Shown piece by piece: positions 1-5,333 of a stretch of DNA of 10,000 bases; within the stretch, counting starts at the first letter, position 1; every line of letters begins with the position of its first letter. The stretch is from Aromatoleum sp. (GTDB lineage Bacteria > Pseudomonadota > Gammaproteobacteria > Burkholderiales > Casimicrobiaceae), in NCBI GenBank assembly GCA_010365205.1, contig JAAFGU010000067.1, positions 1-10,000 of the forward strand. The letters are read 5' to 3'. The position numbers were made by a program, and so were the translations under genes. The notes under the pieces are model-generated. The model was not told the origin of the DNA. It searched no databases and saw nothing but the letters and a program-made list of their open reading frames with translations.

Positions 1-299
1 GACGCCACCAGCGCCGTGTACTCGCCCAGGCTGTGCCCGGCGACCAGCCCCGGTTGCGGGCCGCCCGCGGCCTGCCACGCGCGCCAGACCGCGACGCCCG
101 CCGTTAACATCACCGGCTGCGTATTGACGGTTCGATTGATATCGATCTCGGACCCGTCGGTCACCAGCGCCCAAAGATCCTCGCCGAGCGCGTCCGATGC
201 TTCGGTGAATGTCGCGCGCACGGCGGGATGGCCGTCGAAACCGGTCATCATGCCGATCGACTGTGAGCCCTGCCCCGGAAACACGAACGCCAGTTTCAT
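1..299 (-). CDS. fabD: Malonyl-CoA:ACP transacylase FabD, N-terminal part (cut by window edge)
   Basis: FabD moves the malonyl group from malonyl-CoA to acyl carrier protein, making the extender for each round of cytoplasmic type II fatty-acid synthesis. Only the first 99 residues are present; the rest lies beyond base 1. Visible family marks are the N-terminal FPGQGSQ motif (residues 7-13), QPVMLTA (61-67) and the nucleophile elbow GHSLGEY (88-94), with Ser90 as the expected catalytic serine. The ATG at 299 matches the family start (MKLAFVFPGQG). It lies 4 bp after the fabH stop, and the only ribosome-binding signal is a weak GAAG overlapping the fabH stop region. Translation is therefore probably coupled to fabH. 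fabG and acpP would be expected next, but that is inference from other genomes. Confidence 0.97.
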   Translation of the reverse strand, partial: MKLAFVFPGQGSQSIGMMTGFDGHPAVRATFTEASDALGEDLWALVTDGSEIDINRTVNTQPVMLTAGVAVWRAWQAAGGPQPGLVAGHSLGEYTALVA

Positions 300-303
300 G
301 GCT

Positions 304-1260
304 TCACCACCGCAAGAGAACCGAGCCCCAGGTAAATCCGCCGCCGACGGCGAGCAGCATCACGTGCTGGCCCGCCGCGATGCGACCGTCGCGCGCCGCT
401 TCGTCGAGCGCCAGGGGAATCGATGCGGCGGACGTATTGGCGTGCCGGTCGACGGTCGTGACGACGCGCGTCATCGGCACGTCGAGCTTTTTCGCGGTTG
501 CCTCGATGATCCGGATGTTGGCCTGGTGCGGAACGATCCAGTCGATGGCATCGCTCGAAAGCTCGTTGGCGGCGAGCGCCTCGCGCGCAACGTCGGCGAG
601 CGCCTTGACGGCGAACTTGAACACCGCGCCACCGTCCATGCGGACGAACGGCGTCCCGATCACCTGTCCTTCCGACAAGGACCCCGGTACCGACAGCATG
701 TCGCGGTAGCTGCCGTCGGCATGCAGATGCGACGAGAGTATTCCGGGATCCGCCGACGGCACCAGCACCGCCGCACCCGAACCATCGCCGAAGAGCACGC
801 AGGTGCCGCGGTCGTTCCAGTCGAGGATCCGCGAGTAGATCTCGGCGCCGACGACGAGCGCGTTCCTGACGGCCCCGCTGGCGACCATCTTGTCGGCGAG
901 GGTCAATGCGTACACGAAACCGCTGCACACGGCCTGCACGTCGAATGCGGGCCCGTTTTTTGCGCCGAGTTTCGATTGCAGGATGCACGCGGTGGCGGGG
1001 AACACCATGTCCGGCGTCGTCGTCGCAACGACGATGAGGTCGACGTCGGCCGCCGCGAGACCGGCGGCACCCAGCGCCGCGCGCGCGGCGTGAAGCGCGA
1101 GATCGCTCGTCTGTTCGCCCGGTGCTGCGATCCGCCGTTCGTGAATGCCGGTGCGCGCGCGTATCCACGCGTCGCTGGTGTCGATCTGCCGGGCGAGATC
1201 GTGATTGGTCAGGATATGCGCAGGCAGATAACTGCCGGTCCCGGCGATTCGGCTATGCAT
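304..1260 (-). CDS. fabH: Beta-ketoacyl-ACP synthase III (FabH)
   Basis: FabH condenses acetyl-CoA with malonyl-ACP to give acetoacetyl-ACP, the starting step of type II fatty-acid synthesis and a point of feedback control by acyl-ACP. The 318-residue length is normal for the family. The thiolase-fold catalytic triad is complete: Cys112 in AVCSGF, His245 in VPHQANIR and Asn275 in HANTSAA. The N-terminal SRIAGTGSYLP and the C-terminal GGGFTWGSVLLRW are also typical. The ATG at 1260 falls inside the last codons of plsX, giving an 8-bp overlap. It has no clear Shine-Dalgarno sequence, which suggests translational coupling to plsX. fabD follows 4 bp after the stop. Nothing is missing or odd, so I regard it as a functional housekeeping gene. 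Confidence 0.98.
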   Translation of the reverse strand: MHSRIAGTGSYLPAHILTNHDLARQIDTSDAWIRARTGIHERRIAAPGEQTSDLALHAARAALGAAGLAAADVDLIVVATTTPDMVFPATACILQSKLGAKNGPAFDVQAVCSGFVYALTLADKMVASGAVRNALVVGAEIYSRILDWNDRGTCVLFGDGSGAAVLVPSADPGILSSHLHADGSYRDMLSVPGSLSEGQVIGTPFVRMDGGAVFKFAVKALADVAREALAANELSSDAIDWIVPHQANIRIIEATAKKLDVPMTRVVTTVDRHANTSAASIPLALDEAARDGRIAAGQHVMLLAVGGGFTWGSVLLRW

Positions 1261-2317
1261 CGGGCAAGACCGCCGTCGGTTTCGATGTCGGCGCCGTCGC
1301 TGCGCTGCCGATCGCCGGCATCGCGGCCATCCGTTGCGCGATGCGCTCGAGGACGCCGCTCACCGCTTCGGCGTGCGCCTTCGCCAGCGCATTCTGGAAC
1401 GCGAGCGCGTCGGCTCCGCCGTGGCTTTTCACGACAACCCCCCGAAGTCCGACCAGCGTCGCGCCGTTGTACAGGCGCGGATCGATGCGCCGCTTGAATG
1501 CCATCAGCACCGGATAGGCCAACATCGCGGCCAGGCGGGACAGCGGGTTTCGCGTGAATTCTGTCTTGAGGAACTCGTACAGCATTTGCGCAAGGCCCTC
1601 AGAGGTTTTCAGCATCACGTTGCCGACGAAACCGTCACAGACGACGACGTCCGTGGTGCCCATGTAGATGTCGTCGCCCTCGACGTTGCCGTAGAAGTTA
1701 AGGCCGGCGTTCCTCAACCGTTCCCCCGTCTCCTTGACGACGTCGTTGCCCTTGATGTCCTCCTCCCCGATGTTGAGCAGGCCCACGGTCGGCCGCTCGA
1801 TGCCATCGACGGCGGCGACCAGCGCCGTGCCCATCACCGCGAACTGGACGAGTTGCTCGGGCGTGCAATTCACATTCGCCCCGAGGTCGAGCACCGTCAC
1901 CACGCCCTTCTTCGTCGGCAGCTGGGATGCGATCGCGGGACGGTCGACTCCGGGAAGCGTCTTCAGCACGAAGCGCGAGATCGCCATCAGCGCGCCGGTA
2001 TTGCCCGCCGACACACAGGCCTGCGCCGTGCCGTCCTTGACCAGGTTGATTGCGACGCGCATCGACGAGTCTTTCTTCCGGCGCAAGGCGTCTGCCGGAG
2101 GCTCGTGCATCTCGACGACCTCGGTCGCCGGATGAATGGCGAGCCGCGCTTTGGCCGGAGACCTCAATTTCGCCAACGCGGCCTTGAGCGGCGCCTCCGG
2201 ACCGACGGCGATCAGCCGCGCGTCGGGGTTTGCCTCGAGAAATCTGAGGGCCGCGGGCAGCGTGACGGACGGGCCGTGGTCGCCCCCCATCGCATCGACG
2301 GCTACCGTGACCGGCAT
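1253..2317 (-). CDS. plsX: Phosphate acyltransferase PlsX
   Basis: PlsX makes acyl-phosphate from acyl-ACP and phosphate. PlsY then uses the acyl-phosphate to acylate glycerol-3-phosphate, so this gene links fatty-acid synthesis to phospholipids at the inner face of the membrane. The 354 residues fit the family. Marks are DAMGGDHGP at residues 8-16, SAGNTGAL at 103-110, LDLGANVN at 143-150, NIGEEDIKGND at 182-192, GNVEGDDI at 210-217 and CDGFVGNV at 227-234. Residues from about 330 form an Ala/Thr/Pro-rich tail with no motif, which is variable among relatives. The ATG at 2317 gives the standard MPVTVAVDAMGGDHG start, but no strong ribosome-binding site precedes it. The gene sits 157 bp downstream of rpmF and overlaps fabH by 8 bp. 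Confidence 0.98.
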   Translation of the reverse strand: MPVTVAVDAMGGDHGPSVTLPAALRFLEANPDARLIAVGPEAPLKAALAKLRSPAKARLAIHPATEVVEMHEPPADALRRKKDSSMRVAINLVKDGTAQACVSAGNTGALMAISRFVLKTLPGVDRPAIASQLPTKKGVVTVLDLGANVNCTPEQLVQFAVMGTALVAAVDGIERPTVGLLNIGEEDIKGNDVVKETGERLRNAGLNFYGNVEGDDIYMGTTDVVVCDGFVGNVMLKTSEGLAQMLYEFLKTEFTRNPLSRLAAMLAYPVLMAFKRRIDPRLYNGATLVGLRGVVVKSHGGADALAFQNALAKAHAEAVSGVLERIAQRMAAMPAIGSAATAPTSKPTAVLPDA

Positions 2318-2438
2318 GTGGGGATCGGCTTTCGCCCGTTGTCGTGTTCTTGGAACGTGCGGCGCCCTTGCCGGCGGCGCGGGCGAGCCGGCGGTTCAGC
2401 CGAGCGCAACAAACGCCACGGAACCGCTACCGGCACCG

Positions 2439-2460
2439 GCCTCCCACGTCCGTGGAAGGC
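2439..2460 (-). other. Hairpin after rpmF, within the yceD-fabD operon
   Basis: Read on the minus strand, a 9-bp arm GCCTTCCAC and its partner GTGGGAGGC enclose the 4-base loop GGAC, with one U-G wobble. The hairpin starts 15 nt after the rpmF stop. No run of T follows, so it does not look like a full intrinsic terminator. It could be a 3' stabiliser, a processing site or a partial pause between L32 and plsX. The rest of the 157-bp gap is GC-rich, and I found no clear promoter in it. Confidence 0.4.
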
Positions 2461-2474
2461 GGCGCGAGCGCATG

Positions 2475-2657
2475 TTACTCGTCGGCCTTGGTCTTGATAA
2501 CCTGCTTGCCGCGGTAGAAGCCGGACGGGCTGATGTGATGACGCAGATGCGCTTCGCCGGTGACCGGTTCAACCGCGAGCGGCGGAGTGGTCAGAAAATC
2601 GTGCGCGCGATGCATGCCGCGCTTCGACGGCGACTTCTTGTTTTGCTGAACGGCCAT
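2475..2657 (-). CDS. rpmF: 50S ribosomal protein L32
   Basis: L32 is a small basic protein of the large ribosomal subunit, here 60 residues. The start MAVQQNKKSPSKRGMHR and the block HLRHHISPSGFYRGK (residues 38-52) are characteristic and resemble betaproteobacterial L32. It is the zinc-free type: there are no CxxC pairs, so no four-cysteine zinc site. The start at 2657 is set by the conserved MAVQQNK and by a GGAG at 2664-2667, 6 nt upstream of the ATG. Longer frames reaching back to 2819 run through yceD and are not real. The gene follows yceD by 40 bp, the yceD-rpmF-plsX order known from many proteobacteria, and is probably carried on the yceD transcript. A hairpin follows its stop. Confidence 0.98.
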   Translation of the reverse strand: MAVQQNKKSPSKRGMHRAHDFLTTPPLAVEPVTGEAHLRHHISPSGFYRGKQVIKTKADE

Positions 2658-2697
2658 GGTCTTCTCCAGTCGTGGATGCTGCTGTTCGTAGGGGTCA

Positions 2698-3237
2698 TTA
2701 TTCGTTCTTCGGCGCGGGCTTGAGACCCGCCAATGCGCCGAAGGCCGATGTTCTTTCTTCCGCTGCGCCCGCTGCCGTGGCGGCGCCGACACATTCCGGA
2801 CGCTCGCAACGCGGCGCAAAGGGCAGCGTCAACAACAATTCGTCCTCGACGAGCTCGAGCGCGTCCAGCGGTACCGATGCGAGCACGACTTCATGCTCGG
2901 CTTCGCCGTCGAGTCGCGCAAGTTCGCGCTCGTCGCGCGCCAGCAGCAACAGCGTCCGCTGCGCGACCGGCCCCTCGAACGGCGCGAGGCAACGCTGGCA
3001 CTCGAGCGGGACGATGCCATCGAGCCCGATTTCCAGTGCTGGCCGGCCGAGTGCGTCGGACGTACCTTCGATCCTCCACGCGACCCGGGCCAGCCCGCCC
3101 TCATCCGCCACTCCATCTGCCATTCGCGGAAGCGTGGTCGCATCGACGATGCCCTCGAGGGTTGCGCGCCGCGCGCACAGGTCGAAGGCGTCGAACGTGC
3201 CGTCGCGACTAATCGCTGCTCCTTGCCGGCCGGACAT
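2698..3237 (-). CDS. yceD: YceD family (DUF177) protein, 23S rRNA accumulation / 50S assembly factor
   Basis: YceD homologues (DUF177) are needed for normal accumulation of 23S rRNA, and the family is nearly always found beside rpmF. The protein has 179 residues. Family marks are the cysteine pair in PLECQRCL (Cys80, Cys83), the acidic block ELVEDELLLTLPFAP at 128-142 and a second cysteine pair in RCERPEC (Cys144, Cys149). The C-terminal part includes an Ala-rich stretch and ends in KPAPKNE. The ATG at 3237 is chosen because GGAGG lies at 3244-3248 with 6-nt spacing and the N-terminus then matches the family. It is the first gene of the leftward operon, about 60 nt downstream of the predicted transcription start. 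The exact molecular role of YceD is not settled. Confidence 0.93.
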   Translation of the reverse strand: MSGRQGAAISRDGTFDAFDLCARRATLEGIVDATTLPRMADGVADEGGLARVAWRIEGTSDALGRPALEIGLDGIVPLECQRCLAPFEGPVAQRTLLLLARDERELARLDGEAEHEVVLASVPLDALELVEDELLLTLPFAPRCERPECVGAATAAGAAEERTSAFGALAGLKPAPKNE

Positions 3238-3276
3238 GCCCTGCCTCCGCCACGCGGCCCGACTGTCGCCTTGCGC

Positions 3277-3307
3277 TTGAGCCGATCAGTCAAAAACGTT
3301 AGATAAT
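3277..3307 (+). promoter_or_regulatory. Possible divergent promoter for maf
   Basis: On the plus strand TTGAGC (3277-3282) and GATAAT (3302-3307) are separated by 19 bp. The hexamers are good but the spacer is long. The -10 overlaps the -10 of the opposing operon almost completely, because the AT core reads as a -10 in both directions. Transcription would start near 3314. This is weaker than its opposite partner. Confidence 0.35.
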
Positions 3308-3331
3308 AGCGCGCGCCGTCATCCATGTCAA
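3303..3331 (-). promoter_or_regulatory. Sigma-70 promoter of the yceD-rpmF-plsX-fabH-fabD operon
   Basis: On the minus strand a perfect -35 TTGACA (3331-3326) is followed by a 17-bp spacer and the -10 TATTAT (3308-3303), one mismatch from consensus. An A/T-rich patch lies just upstream of the -35. Transcription would start near 3296, leaving a leader of about 60 nt to the yceD ATG. The match to consensus stands out in GC-rich DNA and suits a growth-linked operon. No operator is obvious. Confidence 0.85.
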
Positions 3332-3369
3332 AAAATGCCCGATAAAACAACATCCAACCCCACATCGAC

Positions 3370-3373
3370 GGAG
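3370..3373 (+). promoter_or_regulatory. Ribosome-binding site favouring the GTG start of maf
   Basis: GGAG lies 9 nt upstream of the GTG at 3383. The in-frame ATG at 3335 has no purine-rich motif in front of it. This is the main reason for preferring the GTG start. Confidence 0.45.
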
Positions 3374-3382
3374 CCCGGCACC

Positions 3383-3973
3383 GTGGCGCGCCGATTGGTG
3401 CTGGCCTCGACGTCGCGCTACCGTGCGGCGCTGCTCGAGCGGTTGGGATTGGCGTTCAGGGTCGCCGCTCCCGGCGCGGACGAGGCTGCGCGTCCCGGCG
3501 AATCACCCGCGGCGACCGCGTTGCGGCTGGCCGAAGCGAAGGCCCGCGCAGTCGCCAGCGCCTATCCCGATGCGGTGATCATCGGCTCCGACCAGGTGGC
3601 CGATTGCGACGGGGAAGCGGTGGGCAAGCCGGGCGACCACGCGGCGGCAACCGCGCAGCTCGCCCGGCTGTCAGGCCGGACGGTCGTTTTCCATACCGCG
3701 CTCGCGGTTCTGGATGCGGGCACCGGCCGCTGTCAGACGGCCCTGGTCGACGTCCGCAGCACGTTCCGTTCGCTGACCCCCGCAGAGATCGAAGTTTATT
3801 TGCGGCGCGAGCAGCCGTACGACTGCGCCGGCGCGGTCAAATCGGAAGCACTGGGCATCGCGTTGTTCGAGGCGATCGAAAGCGACGATCCCACCGCACT
3901 CGTCGGTCTGCCGCTGATCCTCCTGACCACGATGCTGCGCGCAGCCGGTCTGCCGGTACTCGGCGGGCGCTGA
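3383..3973 (+). CDS. yceF: Maf family nucleoside triphosphate pyrophosphatase, YceF type (probable 7-methyl-GTP pyrophosphatase)
   Basis: Maf proteins hydrolyse non-canonical or methylated NTPs to the monophosphate plus pyrophosphate; the E. coli YceF subfamily prefers 7-methyl-GTP. Counting from the GTG start (196 residues), visible marks are LASTSRYR near residues 7-14, GSDQV with the expected catalytic Asp at 70, GKPG near 81, PYDCAGAVKSEALG at about 145-158 and ESDDPTALVGLPL at about 166-178. YceF type is supported by the sequence and by its place opposite yceD-rpmF, as in E. coli. An ATG at 3335 would add 16 residues rich in Thr, Ser and Pro. I prefer the GTG because it has a GGAG and gives a family-like MARRLVLASTS start, but the ATG cannot be excluded. 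The RsmI-like gene follows after 12 bp, so the two are probably co-transcribed. Confidence 0.92.
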   Translation: MARRLVLASTSRYRAALLERLGLAFRVAAPGADEAARPGESPAATALRLAEAKARAVASAYPDAVIIGSDQVADCDGEAVGKPGDHAAATAQLARLSGRTVVFHTALAVLDAGTGRCQTALVDVRSTFRSLTPAEIEVYLRREQPYDCAGAVKSEALGIALFEAIESDDPTALVGLPLILLTTMLRAAGLPVLGGR

Positions 3974-3985
3974 CGCGGCGCGGCG

Positions 3986-4693
3986 ATGGCGGGCCGTCTG
4001 TTCCTGGTGCCCAATCTTCTCGGTCCGACGCCGCCGGAGGACGTGCTGCCGCTGCGCACGATCAAGATCGCACGCGCGCTCGCCCACTACGTCGTCGAAA
4101 ACGCGAAGCCGGCGCGGCAATTCCTCAAGGCGCTCGACCCGGTGCTGGCGCTCCGGGAGATCGCAATCGAAGAAATCGGCGCCGCGCCGTCGCCGGCGCG
4201 CTGCGCGGAGCTGCTCGCGCCGGCTCGGGCCGGGCATGACATGGGGCTCCTCTCCGACGCCGGATGCCCCGGTATCGCCGACCCGGGCGCCCTGCTGGTC
4301 GCGGCCGCTCATCGCGAAGGCATCGCCGTGGTGCCGTTGGTGGGGCCGTCGTCGCTGCTGCTCGCGCTGATGGCCTCGGGCATGAACGCCCAGGGCTTCG
4401 CTTTCCAGGGTTACCTGCCCGTCAAGCCCCTGCCGCGCGTCGAGGCCATTCGCCGGCTCGAGGCCGAATCGCTGCGAACCGGGCAGGCGCAACTCTTCAT
4501 CGAGACGCCGTACCGCAATTCCTCGATGCTGGAAGCGCTGCTGGCTACCTGCAGGCCCGCGACGCGCCTCGCCATTGCGGCGGACCTGACAAGCGTATCC
4601 GAAACCGTCGATTCGCGAACGATCCGCGAATGGCGTGAACGCGAACGCGCCGGCTACGACAAGCGGCCCGCGCTGTTCATCCTGCAGGCGTAA
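3986..4693 (+). CDS. RsmI-like SAM-dependent methyltransferase (tetrapyrrole methylase fold), substrate unknown
   Basis: This 235-residue protein belongs to the tetrapyrrole (corrin/porphyrin) methylase superfamily and resembles RsmI, the 16S rRNA C1402 2'-O-methyltransferase, but is about 50 residues shorter. Visible marks are the N-terminal strand and loop RLFLVPNLLGP (4-14), where RsmI has LYLVATPIGN; the SAM-binding GLLSDAGCPGIADPG (87-101); PLVGPSSLLLALMASGM (117-133); GFAFQGYLP (137-145); and FIETPYRN (171-178). RsmI's C-terminal extension is absent. Such short relatives are usually annotated only as SAM-dependent methyltransferase, and I know of no established substrate. The ATG at 3986 lies 12 bp after the maf stop with a poor ribosome-binding signal, which suggests coupling. 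Its 3' end faces the CBS gene across 12 bp. The family is clear but the function is open. Confidence 0.88.
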   Translation: MAGRLFLVPNLLGPTPPEDVLPLRTIKIARALAHYVVENAKPARQFLKALDPVLALREIAIEEIGAAPSPARCAELLAPARAGHDMGLLSDAGCPGIADPGALLVAAAHREGIAVVPLVGPSSLLLALMASGMNAQGFAFQGYLPVKPLPRVEAIRRLEAESLRTGQAQLFIETPYRNSSMLEALLATCRPATRLAIAADLTSVSETVDSRTIREWRERERAGYDKRPALFILQA

Positions 4694-4705
4694 CCGCGCG
4701 GCGGC

Positions 4706-5152
4706 TCACTGGCCCTCGGCATTCGGCACGTCCTGGATGTAACTTTTCAGCATCCGGTTTTCGAAGCTTTGCTCTTCGTAGACCGCCTTCGCCACGTCGT
4801 GAAAGGAGACGACGCCGGCCAGCGTGGTGCCGTCCATCACCGGCACGTAACGCGCGTGCCGCTCGAGCATGTTCCGCCGCAATTCCATCACATCGAGGCT
4901 TGGCTCCGCCGTCAGCGGGTTCGCATCGAACACGCTGCTGACACGGGCGTCGCCCAGCGCCCCGCCACGATCGGCAAGCGCAACTAGCACTTCGGCGAAG
5001 GTCAGCAAGCCGGCCATCCGGCCCTTGTCCATCACGACCAGCGAGCCGATGTCGAGCTGCGCCATCGCTTTGACCGCGTCGAGCACCGGAGCGTCGGGGG
5101 CAATCGTGTACAGCGCGTTGCCCTTGATTCGCAGGATTTCGCTGACCAGCAT
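4706..5152 (-). CDS. Stand-alone tandem CBS-domain protein
   Basis: The 148-residue protein consists of two CBS motifs and almost nothing else. The first spans about residues 10-60, with GSLVVMDKGRMAGLLTFAEV at its core (36-55). The second spans about 75-125, with RYVPVMDGTTLAGVVSFHDV (101-120). Paired CBS motifs form a Bateman module that usually binds adenosine nucleotides such as AMP, ATP, SAM or NAD and often senses energy state. No catalytic domain, signal peptide or membrane segment is present, so it is probably a small cytosolic sensor or partner subunit. The C-terminal tail (126-148) is charged. The start at 5152 is fixed by AAGGAGG at 5158-5164, 5 nt upstream. The gene converges on the RsmI-like gene and is separated from the TRAP operon by a terminator. 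I saw no clear promoter. Ligand and partner cannot be read from the sequence. Confidence 0.92.
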   Translation of the reverse strand: MLVSEILRIKGNALYTIAPDAPVLDAVKAMAQLDIGSLVVMDKGRMAGLLTFAEVLVALADRGGALGDARVSSVFDANPLTAEPSLDVMELRRNMLERHARYVPVMDGTTLAGVVSFHDVAKAVYEEQSFENRMLKSYIQDVPNAEGQ

Positions 5153-5157
5153 CGTTT

Positions 5158-5164
5158 CCTCCTT
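5158..5164 (-). promoter_or_regulatory. Strong ribosome-binding site of the CBS gene
   Basis: AAGGAGG on the minus strand lies 5 nt before the ATG at 5152. It fixes this start and suggests efficient translation. Confidence 0.8.
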
Positions 5165-5270
5165 CCCGCGTCGCGCACGGGCTTCTCCGCTGCTGCCGAG
5201 CGTACTCCCGGGGTGCTGTCCCGCGCAACGGCCACCGGGCGCTAGGCATCACCCAGCGGCTTCGATCGAG

Positions 5271-5321
5271 TCGGAAAACACAAGTCGAGCGTCGTGCGAC
5301 TCTTTCGCGCACGACGCTCGA
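5271..5321 (-). terminator. Intrinsic terminator of the dctPQM operon
   Basis: A perfect 14-bp inverted repeat (arms 5285-5298 and 5308-5321, TCGAGCGTCGTGCG and its complement) encloses a 9-base loop. On the minus strand it begins 12 nt after the dctM stop and is followed by CTTGTGTTTTCC, a T-rich tail. No T-run follows on the plus strand, so it acts in the direction of the TRAP operon and shields the CBS gene. 5165-5270, between this element and the CBS gene's ribosome-binding site, shows no feature I can support. Confidence 0.88.
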
Positions 5322-5333
5322 ACAAAGGCGCCG

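Noticed and set aside
16..1497. Long plus-strand open frame (493 codons) opposite fabD, fabH and plsX
   Set aside because: It is antisense to three clearly recognised genes, its product is rich in Arg/His/Gly with no domain, and such open frames are common opposite GC-rich genes.
2370..2392. GCCGGC repeated around an 11-base spacer between rpmF and plsX
   Set aside because: The arms are only 6 bp of self-complementary GC sequence and no T-run follows; likely chance in GC-rich DNA.
1334..2497. Long plus-strand frame opposite plsX
   Set aside because: Antisense shadow of plsX; Arg/His/Asp-rich product without family marks.
5165..5284. Promoter for the CBS gene (TTGCGC then GTACTC)
   Set aside because: The -10 match is too poor, and no other hexamer pair in this stretch was convincing.
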